A DNA stretch of 64,000 nt, from assembly GCA_903813345.2 (NCBI GenBank), contig CAIIXF020000004.1:19021513-19085512 (forward strand). The letters run 5' to 3'. The DNA comes from Owenia fusiformis. Its lineage: Eukaryota; Annelida; Polychaeta; Sabellida; Oweniidae. The notes beneath the pieces are model-generated. The model was not told where the DNA came from. It saw nothing but the letters and a program-made list of their open reading frames with translations, and made no database searches. How positions within the stretch are numbered: position 1 is the first letter of the stretch; the number at the start of each line of letters is the position of its first letter. Position numbers and translations under genes: made by a program. Below are positions 10,301 through 18,580 of this stretch, one piece after another.

Positions 10301-11154
10301 GCATTCTTGGGGGTCATGGCAATAATCATTGTTGGCTTGATCATTTACATCATGACGCGCCCAAAACATATTAACTCAAAAATAAAAGTTGGGAAGGAGT
10401 CCCCTTCTAAAGATAACCTAGAGGGGCTATTCTATATGCAATCACCAGGAAGTATGCAGTTAGACTTTTATGGTGGACAGGATGCCACTACTATACAAGA
10501 AAACCCTCTTCAAGAGTCAGATGATTACACTGTTGACAGTAATAAAAATCCTGTATATACAAGTACAAGTTTTCATGGAAGTCAAAATGGTGATTTACAT
10601 CACAAACAAAATGGCAGCTTTCAGGCTGACCGCCATCTTGGTGAGATTCAATTAGAGACAGCTGTTGTCCCTAAAGATGATGACTCCTTAAATAAGCCAA
10701 ATGGGAGCATAAACACTTCAACTTCAGAGAGCATAAGTGGATCTATACCAAACATACATAGACAAAATGGAGTGATTCATGTAAGTATTGCAAATGTCTG
10801 CCATTAGTCATATACTGTAGTTAGTTTTATACATGTATTAATGATTAACAGTGCTGCATATCACTTGTTGCTAGGTATCATACAAGATATTTTGACGAGT
10901 AAGTTGTCTTGATTACATATAATAAGTGAATCACTTTGATATAATTATGATTTGATCTTCTTTTGCAATATATTTCAAAAACCTCTGAAATATTTTTAAA
11001 AGGTGAAAAATGTTAAAAATCGGATCTCATACCAAACAATTTTGGTATCTTGTATGGAGTGAGCATTTTAACTAATGGTGTGTATTTCATATATTTCCAG
11101 AATTCCATGGAGAGAGTGCAGGAAGAAAAACCAGAAATTAAAGTATATTTTTAG
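4208..11154 (+). CDS. Cadherin-superfamily transmembrane protein, 3' part of gene (nine exons)
   Basis: Seen: nine exons (4208-4354, 5514-5616, 6277-6374, 6762-6935, 7831-7898, 8136-8220, 8748-8870, 10016-10780, 11101-11154) join in one frame through GT..AG introns and give 538 residues and a stop. Residues 1-34 end one cadherin repeat at DGDNQNPAF. Repeats follow at about 35-145 (ending in the degenerate GPNMNSPIF), 146-245 (ending in the canonical DVNDNPPVF, with AIDSDKG, LDYE and KATD calcium motifs) and 246-335 (without a proper DxD or LDRE motif). A hydrophobic span at residues 354-379 precedes a cytoplasmic tail of about 160 residues. Known of the family: such proteins are calcium-dependent adhesion molecules at the cell surface. 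Inferred: the short tail lacks a catenin-binding domain I recognise, so a cadherin-related or protocadherin-15-like type is more likely than a classical cadherin. The 5' part of the gene is outside or unrecognised. Confidence 0.85.
4491..4925 (-). pseudogene. 3' end of a non-LTR retrotransposon (LINE) with C-terminal zinc-knuckle-like segment
   Basis: On the minus strand, 4631-4912 encodes KIETGRYNNTPLQDRRCHC followed by VEDEFHFLLQC and YEELRTPLF. This Cx2C..VEDExHFL..C arrangement is what I associate with the segment after reverse transcriptase in many invertebrate LINEs. The frame closes at 4631, and a short 3' tail ends in an AAATAAAACATAACATAACA-like tract near 4491-4515. Upstream (above 4915) stops appear at once, so the copy is 5'-truncated and dead. 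It lies antisense in the first visible cadherin intron. Confidence 0.65.
5052..5112. repeat. Hairpin with GTTGACCTCT arms
   Basis: GTTGACCTCT-CC-AGAGGTCAAC is a perfect inverted repeat. Outer bases (ACAGTATACAATT against AATTGTATACCGAGACTGT) extend the pairing imperfectly. It resembles a MITE terminus, but no partner end was found. Confidence 0.5.
5514..5616 (+). CDS. Cadherin exon b: DxD calcium-motif exon
   Basis: Acceptor TTTGCAG and donor AAAG|GTGAGA; 103 bp, leaving one base of a split glycine codon. It encodes ARDQDIGINASVHYDI, the ARD-x-D calcium motif of a cadherin repeat. The last 61 bp of this exon and its donor are repeated three more times just downstream. Confidence 0.85.
5556..5926 (+). 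repeat. 97-bp tandem duplication of exon b 3' half plus splice donor (4 copies)
   Basis: Copies begin at 5556 (the exon itself), 5653, 5750 and 5847, an exact 97-bp spacing. Each carries the exon tail CAGACTCAATTAAAG followed by a GT donor (5617, 5714, 5811, 5908) and the first ~36 bp of the intron. The second copy's donor (GTAAGA) is closer to consensus than the first (GTGAGA). Reading through the first donor meets a stop at 5688-5690, before the second donor, so use of a downstream donor would truncate the protein. Confidence 0.9.
6277..6374 (+). CDS. Cadherin exon c
   Basis: Acceptor TTTTTACAG and donor AAG|GTAAAT; 98 bp, completing the split glycine codon and ending in phase 0. It encodes DAEYFSLDNITAELRVAKAP and the strand YFVQIK. 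The usual LDRE motif is degenerate here (APLEANR). The 3' half is tandemly repeated downstream. Confidence 0.85.
6322..6595 (+). repeat. 74-bp tandem duplication of exon c 3' half plus splice donor (4 copies)
   Basis: Copies begin at 6322 (the exon), 6396, 6470 and 6544, exactly 74 bp apart. They contain CATTGGAGGCAAACAGGGTC. The first three retain the donor (6375, 6449, 6523); the fourth ends CAAATTACACAG with no donor. The copies alternate between GTAGCCAAGGCT and GTAGCTAAGGCC, which suggests growth by two-unit steps. Read-through of the first donor meets a stop within ten codons. Confidence 0.9.
6762..6935 (+). CDS. Cadherin exon d: end of one repeat and start of the next
   Basis: Acceptor TATTTACAG, donor AAG|GTATAT; 58 codons, phase 0 at both ends. 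It encodes RYAIATLRVDVQ, then the degenerate linker GPNMNSPIF, then the next repeat's NISVAEG and AIDSDK (calcium-binding E and DxD). Loss of DxND in the linker suggests a calcium-poor, more flexible junction. Confidence 0.85.
7100..7665. mobile_element. Foldback MITE, copy 1 (intronic)
   Basis: The arms 7276-7437 and 7500-7665 are inverted copies (landmarks CTCAATATT, CAAAGGAA, TTTTGTTCC and GGTTCGG), around a centre with a run of C. A reverse-complement copy covering 7105-7560 lies at 56937-57385, and a short piece lies at 63656-63735. It has no coding capacity and sits between cadherin exons d and e. Confidence 0.75.
7831..7898 (+). CDS. Cadherin exon e
   Basis: Acceptor CTTGTTTCAG, donor ACAAG|GTAAAA; 68 bp ending in the second base of a serine codon. 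It encodes GDTVTYSF and FFNIHPT, which leads into the SGEI motif found in nearly every cadherin repeat. Confidence 0.85.
8136..8220 (+). CDS. Cadherin exon f: LDYE motif
   Basis: Acceptor ATTTCTAG, donor TAT|GTAAGT; 85 bp that complete the split serine codon. It encodes GEITTAQSLDYEQQ (an LDRE-type motif with Y for R) and FTVKATDSQ (the AxD calcium motif). Confidence 0.85.
8748..8870 (+). CDS. Cadherin exon g: canonical DxNDNxPxF linker
   Basis: Acceptor CACTTTCAG, donor AAG|GTTAGT; 41 codons. It encodes VVNVRVTDVNDNPPVF, a textbook cadherin inter-repeat calcium linker, followed by the first strands of the membrane-proximal repeat (YIFEGVKEDDHVIGKVK). Confidence 0.9.
9195..9709. mobile_element. 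Mariner-type non-autonomous element
   Basis: The left end TTGGGTGTCCCAAAAGTA and the right end (reverse complement CAGGGTGGGCTAAAAAGGTA) are related and are flanked by TA on both sides (9193-9194, 9710-9711). A GGGTGTCCCAAAAG-like end is typical of mariner-type elements. The interior has no transposase-like frame. It lies in the intron before exon h. Confidence 0.55.
9732..9884 (-). pseudogene. Decayed N-terminus of a mariner-like transposase
   Basis: Reading from an ATG at 9884-9882 on the minus strand gives SLSKSDRATIKNCFKKKEWG and then FSGKEQSH, the helix-turn-helix start found in many marine-invertebrate mariner-like transposases. The similarity ends after about 30 residues and the frame stops at 9732. 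No catalytic domain follows; instead the 9195-9709 element begins. Antisense within a cadherin intron. Confidence 0.5.
10016..10780 (+). CDS. Cadherin exon h: last repeat, transmembrane helix and cytoplasmic tail
   Basis: Acceptor TTTTTCAG, donor CAT|GTAAGT; 255 codons in one exon. The first 70 residues finish the last cadherin repeat (FFKIDPTSGVISL, IRATDLGVPP). A Pro-rich juxtamembrane stretch and KKQTD lead to a hydrophobic helix (10277-10354), then a TRPK stop-transfer. The tail is polar and holds a recurring QNG/PNG motif (SQNGD, KQNGS, KPNGS, RQNGV). No catenin-binding motif is seen. Confidence 0.9.
11101..11154 (+). CDS. Cadherin terminal exon with possible PDZ-binding end
   Basis: Acceptor TATTTCCAG is followed by 17 codons and TAG (11152-11154). 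It keeps the frame from the preceding exon and ends EEKPEIKVYF. A hydrophobic-x-hydrophobic C-terminus (V-Y-F) fits a class II PDZ ligand; that is inference. The nearest AATAAA signals downstream are at 12471 and about 13652, so a 3' UTR across the 11221-12019 repeat is possible. Confidence 0.8.
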   Translation, partial: NSMERVQEEKPEIKVYF

Positions 11155-11220
11155 TGACAGTATAAAAACATGTTCATTAAGTGAAATGTTGAATATAACA
11201 GAAATCAGTATATCTTACCC

Positions 11221-12019
11221 CCCTATCACACCAAACTAGTTCTTACACGTTCTTGCCAGTCCTAGGAAAACTCGTAAAACGGGCTCAATATGGCTGTGGT
11301 CGGAAAATATGTCTGAAATAATTAGCTTCTCCGTTCTTAAACAGTCTTCAATACGTCCATCTCGTTCGCAGTTCGTTCAGGTCGCACCACGTCAGTGTGC
11401 AACGTCGTAGAACGCGTCCCTTAGTCTAGAAGGTCAACATGACCTGATTACAGAACGGTATGGTCGCCATCGAATTTTGAATCGATTCAAAATTCTAAAA
11501 TCACATTCCCGTCTGAGAACGTTCATAAAGTTCGTAAATAGACCTTAGAAAGTTGCAGCTACGTTCATTCCGTTCGCACACAGTTTAAAACCAGTTTTGA
11601 AGAACGTAGTCGCAACTTGTTTGGTGTGATAGCTATATTTTTGCTAACTCGTTCATAAGCAGTGTTAAATACGTTCTAAATTAGTTTAAACCCGTTTGCA
11701 ATTAGTTCTACCTCGTTCTCAACACGTCCTCAGACAGTTCAACTCGTTGTTAAAACGTCCCTAGTAGGATTGAAGTACGACGGTTCCGTTCGTAGTACGT
11801 CCAGCTCGTCGTTAGTATGTTATCACTCGTTCTAATTGTAGAATGTGACGACCACAAGAAAATTTTGAGCATTGTCTAAGTTCTAGAGGACCTACCCGTT
11901 CGAGTACGTTCGATGAAGTTTGTAAATAGATCCCAAACGGTTCTTAGCAAGTCCAGTCCGTTCGTACACAGTTGGAGCCCGTTTTCGAGAACGTAGTGAG
12001 AACTAGTTTGGTGTGATAG
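11221..12019. mobile_element. TIR element of phased GTTC/CGTT motifs (copy 1)
   Basis: The ends CTATCACACCAAACTAGTTC (11223) and GAACTAGTTTGGTGTGATAG (to 12019) are exact inverted copies. A third inward copy of the end (CAACTTGTTTGGTGTGATAG, 11613-11632) splits it into two tandem sub-elements. The body is packed with degenerate CGTTC, ACGTCC and AGTTC motifs spaced about 10-12 bp. GAATTTTGAATC and its inverse form a 24-bp perfect palindrome at 11472-11495. No open frame. A second copy is at 52081-52704. Confidence 0.7.
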
Positions 12020-12025
12020 TAGGGT

Positions 12026-12705
12026 TACCAAGTGGAATCTCAGAAATATTGGACACTGTCATTTACAAGATGATGTGACAACAGCATCTGATTGATAGTT
12101 TTCAACTTACAAGTGTTTAGGGGTTATGTTACATATACGTATGGGAGGCAAATACTATAATACATGTACTTTTGTCTTCAACTAATTAATACTCACTTAA
12201 TTATTGAGCTACGTTTTCGACAACCTTCGAGTGTCTTCCTCAGGCTCTACTGTTTGGTTCTTCTCCTAGCCACCAGGACTAGCAGGAGCTGGTCGATGGT
12301 CTGACTCCAGTAATGGATTCCATACAGTATTCAGTTCATTAGAGCCAATGGTTGTCTTGTAGGGAGGCAAACATGTCTTTCCCTTAAAGTATACATGTAT
12401 GTATGATTACTACGATGGATGCTTTCTCTGCTATGATGTTCATTGAACAAATATTTTTAATTAACTTTGCAATAAAAACTTATAAAAAAGGATGCAATAA
12501 GAGCTCCAATTTCTTCCTATTGTATGAAGCTTTATGAGGAAAACGAATTTATTTTTGTTACTAAGGTTTTTATTCATGAAATTTTGTCCTAAGATACTAT
12601 TTTGAAAAAATGAATGAGAAACACATGTACCATGTAAATTATGAAGTTCAAGATTTAAAGCTAGTATACAATGAATGAATGATAATGTATATACATGCAA
12701 CATAC
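12026..12705. other. Unassigned DNA downstream of the cadherin stop
   Basis: No gene or clear repeat is recognised. An AATAAA at 12471-12476 is a candidate polyadenylation signal for the cadherin gene, with no supporting evidence beyond position. Confidence 0.25.
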
Positions 12706-13320
12706 TGTTACGCGGTAAACATGATACAAAAATATGTCATATTCCGCAACGAATATAGCATATTCACTTGCGGTGTATGACAGATTCACCTGCTATATAT
12801 GGCATACACACTAACCAATGAGAACGTGTTACGGAAGTACGCAATTGTCAATTGCATCGATTGAACGAACAAGTAAAACTTTATAAATTATTATAATGAT
12901 TACTGAATCAACAGTACAGTTTGTCGAATATATTAACGTGTCCAGAATTATCACTCACCAATCTCACGTAATAAACTTACCCAATCAATCCAGGATTCAT
13001 ATATTAGTACTCGACGCACTAACAATATTGGTAATCCAGCGTAGTTTTACATTTAGAGTAGATTCTCGCAACCAATCAAACCAAGTCTTTATCACATTTT
13101 CACCTGCAGAATATGTCATATTCACCTGCTGTATATGGCATATTCTGCAGGTGAGTATCAGGTATTCACTGAAATCAATGTATCGCATATTTACTGCGGA
13201 ATATCGCAGCCATACTCACCTGCGGAATATGCCATATACAGCAGGTGAGTATGGCATATTCACCCGTATCACAAATGCTGCGCAACCATGAATGTATGCC
13301 ATATTACGCGTAACACATAC
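12706..13320. mobile_element. Palindromic element with GTTACGCG ends
   Basis: GTTACGCGGTAAACATGATA at the left and an inverted GTTACGCG (reading ..TTACGCGTAAC) near 13311 bracket about 610 bp. Inside, a motif of the form CACCTGCNGNATATGNCATATTC recurs in both orientations (about 12770-12815, 13110-13155 and 13220-13265), so much of the body can fold back. Short open frames here follow these repeats. Confidence 0.55.
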
Positions 13321-13732
13321 TGTACATACAGTATACACTCTAGAAACAATATCCTTAATATCAAGGATTAAAATGTAGATAAATGTGTATATTTCAAGAA
13401 AATGATACAATGTGTATGACATTTACAACATAATTTGGACAATTTGAGAGATTTTTAACTTCATGAATGTGAAGTATATACAGTTTCTATAAGGATACCC
13501 TAATTGATAGATGCCAAATTCATTTTTCTTTTTTGTCACCCTATACACTGTTATAATTAGTATCTTTATGAACACAGATACTGTAGTCATCTACCAGTAG
13601 TTATGTTTCTTATTGTGCAATTGACTCACATGTACATGTACTTATTTTCAAATAAAGGTTAGGAAAGACATGATGAACTATTGTAATGCTTATGATAGAG
13701 GACTCCTAGACTTTCACTAACGCCATCATCAG

Positions 13733-14310
13733 TTCCGACCTCGCGAACTGCGTTCCTCCACACAGGGTCGTACCAAATTAATTAGTGTGACAGTTGAACG
13801 CGCGGGGTACGGTACAACACGAGGGTGATGAAATGTGAGCAAAGTGATGTTTTCATCGTTTCAGAAAGATGTTGTCTAGTTTCTAGATATTTTTTTTATG
13901 TAAATGTCTAACAACATCCTAGACAGTGAACTTGACGGTGAATGTCATAGTAATACCTACACAAAGTCCTAATGTACATGTAGTATACGGTTTAACGCGC
14001 GGTAACAGAAAGGTACACCACAAGGAATTGGAATTTGCGTTATACCGTATCTTGCCCGCGCATTGTACCGTATACTACATTTGGAGTTTGTGTAGGTTAA
14101 ACTATGAAATTAACCGTCAAGTTCACTGTCTAGGATATTGTTACAGACATTCACACATAAAAATATTTATAAATTAGACCAGATCTTTCTGAAACGATTA
14201 AAACATCAGTTTGCTGAAATTCCATCACCCTCGTGTTGTACCGTACTCCGCGCGTTCAACTGTCACGCTAATTTCGTACGTACCCTGTGCTCCACTCCAT
14301 ACAAGGTTCT
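13733..14310. mobile_element. Palindromic element (~580 bp)
   Basis: The left half (CAGGGTCGTAC..TGACAGTTGAACGCGCGG..CAACACGAGGGTGATG) is repeated in reverse complement in the right half (CATCACCCTCGTGTTG..CCGCGCGTTCAACTGTCA..CGTACGTACCCTG). The centre is near 14020. Arms of about 260 bp include TAGACAGTGAACTTGACGGT and its inverse near 13922 and 14117. No coding potential. Confidence 0.75.
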
Positions 14311-14535
14311 CACAAAGCGAATATCGATTCTTTAGTCGCGAACCACCAATTCCTCTCTCTCGAAATACTTCTCCGCTTGCAAGTTCCCACATCGCGAACC
14401 ACACAGCTCTGTGGTGCGAGGCCTGATATAGCTAGAAATATACCTAGATATATGAAATAGAGGATGTAAATTTTAAGGCATTAGGATGAGAATACACAAA
14501 AATCTAAGATTAGCAATCGACTTTGTAACAACACA

Positions 14536-14564
14536 GGTCAGTATCAAGCGAAGGTAACGGCCGT
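14536..14564 (+). repeat. 29-bp direct repeat, left copy
   Basis: It begins GGTCAGTATCAAGCGAAGGT and ends AACGGCCGT, and is identical to 31150-31178 in the same orientation. ACGGCCGT inside it is palindromic. The bases beyond each copy differ. Confidence 0.85.
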
Positions 14565-14774
14565 AACATTCGCATCAAAGATGGCGGACATGTAATTGTC
14601 GATTTCGATATTTTTAGTTTTCATTGAATTAAACTCCTTAATAGTTAACGTTATACTTTGATATTTGAACCAAATCAAACTTACATGACTTGGAAACTAT
14701 GGAGTATGATAAGTGGGTAAAGTTGGCTGCATATTGGTATTGGGATTCAAAATGACCAGCAGCTAGTGAGCTTG

Positions 14775-15480
14775 AATGTCAATACCAATACAAATATGAA
14801 ACCTAATATGAATCAAAATATGGTTAAGAATATCATTATACAAATGAATGTTGATGTTTATGTATCAAATGTACTCGAATGTCAATACCGATACAAATAT
14901 AAGCTCATATTAGCATTCACCAACTATGTTTGAATCCTAATACGAATACTAATATGAATCCTAATATAGTTGTTTATATCATTCTAGCGAAGAAAGATGA
15001 CCTTTCTGCTGCAAATGCGGTCGAATGTCAATACCAATACAAATATGAGCTGAGATTAAGATTCGCTTACTCTGTTTGAATCCTAATACGAATACTAATA
15101 TGAATCCTGATATTGTTGTTTATATAATTCTAGCGAAGAAGGATGACTTTTCTGCAGGAAATGTGGTCGAACGTCAATACCAATACAAATATGAGCTCAG
15201 ATTAAGATTCGCTTACTCTGTTTGAATCCTAATGCGAATACTTATATGAATCCTAATATGGTTGTTTATATAATTCTAGCGAAGAAGGATGACTTTTCTG
15301 CAGGAAATGTGGTCGAACGTCAATACCAATACAAATACGAGCTCATATTAGAATTCGCATACTCTGTAAGAATCCTAATACGAATACTAATATGAATCCT
15401 AATATGGTTATCTATATCACAATAGCGAAAAAAACGCGAATGTGGTCGAATATCAATACCAATACAAATAACTCTGTTTA
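14775..15480 (+). repeat. ~150-bp tandem satellite block 1 (plus orientation)
   Basis: The unit landmark GTCGAATGTCAATACCAATA (with variants) recurs about every 145 bp (near 14876, 15029, 15173, 15319 and 15450). It is followed by GAGCTCATATTAG, GAATCCTAATACGAATACTA and CTAGCGAAGAA. About five to six units. Open frames reading NPNTNTNMNPNM come from this repeat. Confidence 0.9.
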
Positions 15481-16469
15481 AATATCCTAATAGTCCCCGA
15501 TCTGATTTCCAAAAGGGCTCTAGAAAAGGGGTTTTGTTGTCCGGTACTTTCCCACATGAAATGATTGTACCGTTTGAAAGAACAGACTTCCCTCTTAAAG
15601 AAAACACCTCTTCTATTGATGTAAACAGGGGCAAAAGGCACCAAAACGGGGTTAGACAAGGTGGCATTCTGAAGTCTCACTTTCTTGTCATCACGATTCC
15701 AGGTAAACCATCAGACGGATTTACTTCAAATTTTCACACATGTTACATGGTAAGAAGTTCTAGAGCTGATTAACTTTGCGGCGGCCATCTTGCATTCTGG
15801 CGGCCATCTTGGAATTTATTTCAGATAAATATTGTCATCGCGATTCCACAAAAACCACATAACAGATGTACTTCAAATGTTCACACATGTAACATGGTAA
15901 AAAGTCCTAGACCTCATTATTTTTTCGGTGGCCATCTTGCATTCTGGCAGCCATCTTGGAAGTTTAAAGATAAATCTTATCATCACGATTTCAGGAAAAC
16001 CAAACGGATTTACTTCAAATTTTCACACATATTACATGGTAAGAAGTTCAAGAGCTAATTAACCTTTCGGTGGCCATCTTGCATTCAGGCGGCCATCTTG
16101 GAAGTTTTTTGGATAAATCTTGTCATTGTGATTCCAGAAAAACCACTTTACTGATTTTCTTGAAACTTTTACACATGTTACAAGGAAGGTTACATGCTAC
16201 CTTTTATATTGATATAAACAGGGGCAAAAGGCAGTAAATTGGGGTTACACAAGGTGGTATTCTATGATGAATGCTATCTATTTTTCTGTATTTTAAACCA
16301 CATAATTTTACATAAATGCATATTTGGTGTATGATATGATGTTTTATATTGATAAAAACATGGGCAAGAGGCGCTACAATGGGGTAACACATGGTGATAT
16401 TCTGAAATACAAATTTTTACTCTGCTTCTGTACTTTATACCACTTAAATGCATTTTGTGTATGACATCG

Positions 16470-17335
16470 ATTGATTTTTATCGCACCCTAAGGTGCTATA
16501 TTGTAATCAGTTTGCCGGGCGGGCATCCCGAATAATCTTGTCTACAGGTTTCCAGCCAAACCTTTTGAGGGATTCATTTGAAATTCTCAGGGATGTTTCT
16601 ACCTATGAAAGTTTAGAACTGATTAATTTTTCGGCATTCTGGGTAAATGTTAAGGTGGCCATTTTGGATTTTCCGTCCTAAAATCTTGTCTGTCAAGGCT
16701 TGTCTACAGGTTTCCAGCCAAACCGTTTGAGGGATTCATTTGAAATTTTCAGGAATGTTTCTACCTATGAAAGTTTAGAACTGATTAGTTTTTCGGCATT
16801 CTGGGTAAATGTTAAGGCGACCATTTTGGATTTTCCGTCCTAAAATCTTGTCTGTCAAGGCTTGTCTACAGGTTTCCAGCCAAACCGTTTGAGGGATTCA
16901 TTTGAAATTCTCAGGGATGTTTCTAACTATGAAAGTTTAGAACTGATTAGTTTTTCGGCATTCTGGGTAAATGTTAAGGCGGCCATTTTGGATTTTCCGT
17001 CCTAAAATCTTGTCTGTCAAGGCTTGTCTACAGGTTTCCAGCTAAACTGTTTGAGGGATTCATTTGAAATTCTCAGGGATGTTTCTACCTATGAAAGTTT
17101 AGAACTGATTAGTTTTTCGGCATTCTGGGTAGATGTTAAGGCGGCCATTTTGGATTTTCCGTCCTAAAATCTTGTCTGTCAAGGCTTGTCAACAGGTTTC
17201 CAGCCAAACCGTTTGAGGGATTCATTTGAAATTCTCAGGGATGTTTCTACCTATAAAAGTTTAGAACTGATTAGTTTTTCGACATTCTGGATAAATGTTA
17301 AGACGGCCATTTCTGTTCAAGGGTGCGATATTGTT
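16470..17335 (+). repeat. 162-bp minisatellite element, five units (second locus)
   Basis: Units start at 16537, 16699, 16861, 17023 and 17185, exactly 162 bp apart, each with CTTGTC(T/A)ACAGGTTTCCAG. The flanks GGTGCTATATTGT and GGGTGCGATATTGT correspond to the GGTACGATATTGT flanks of the locus at 3327-4054. It is nested within the 15490-19734 element. Confidence 0.9.
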
Positions 17336-18580
17336 CACCGTGTGTATTTTTAGAATAATAACTACATTTCATCAAAAAGAAAAAAGATTATTGAAAACGT
17401 CAAACATTTCTTTGAAATCCATTATTGCACAGCGATTTTTGAGAGCGAAATGTATGCTAAATTGGCCTTGATCTGAGTATATAACGGAATTAAAGCTCTT
17501 TTAAACGAAAATGTAAATGTGTGGAAAACCTTTCACTGTGCATCATGTCAATGAAATGTTCTTCATGCAGTTGAATTATCTTCTGGACAGGTGATCACAC
17601 AGAAGGAGAGACCTGCGTATCATATCCTTACTAAATATAAACAAAAATGACAAATGAGGAAGGAAAAAAGTGTAAAGCAACCTAGTGGGAAAAGCAAACT
17701 GTAAAGTGTAAAACTGGCAAACAAAAATCAAACCTGAATATCCCAAGACAATAATTTAATATGGGAATAAACAGCATCCACACCGTTCAATGACCAATTC
17801 CTCATCAACGACCACAACTCCGAGGAACATTCCATTCATACTGAAGTCATTAAAATACATGTTGAAGAAAAATTTAAAATAATGATATCAAATACTCATA
17901 AGATCAAAAATAGTTGTAGATACTATAGTACTCATAAAAGCTGCAGATAACGTTTCTTCATCGGGAAAGCAAGCCGTCTCTTAGTCAGATATTAACTAAC
18001 GAGCTGGTTCAGAGCACCAGCATGTCAAACTATGTGAATGGGCTCTGTATCCACAATGTTGCGAGTTCGAGACACATGTGCTCTGTGTCAGACTGTGTGT
18101 CAGATCGATATAAGTATAGGGTTTGGAAACTAATTGTACCAACAAAAAGAACTTAAAAAACACTGCTACAATATCAACATAAGCTTTCAATAGTAGTGAC
18201 GATGCAGAAACATGCAAAATGTCACCACACCTTGTTAAGTATACAGTACACATTAACTACTGAACAGTGTCAAGATAAACGTTCGAAGCTATTACAATAT
18301 GTCACCCAATCACTAGTGGTGGTGACATAAAAATAATGTATAGAAAAATCTACTGAACCAAAATAAACTTTGTGATAGAACTGATTGTTTACTCTAAGTT
18401 TTCAACTAAATATATTTCTAATAAGCAATGTTTTATCGAAAAGAAAAAATAATTTCATGTTATATAAAATCAAATAAATTAATTATATTTTTTTCGTTGT
18501 GTTAGTTACACCAGTAATAATAAACCTGTTTATAAAGTGGTGTTAACTAGACTATATAATTTCACAGTCATAAAACCTAA
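17336..18580. other. Unassigned core of the nested foldback element
   Basis: AT-rich, no coding frame longer than 85 codons, no recognised domain. A small hairpin-like CACTAGTGGTGGTGAC stretch lies near 18310. Confidence 0.3.
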
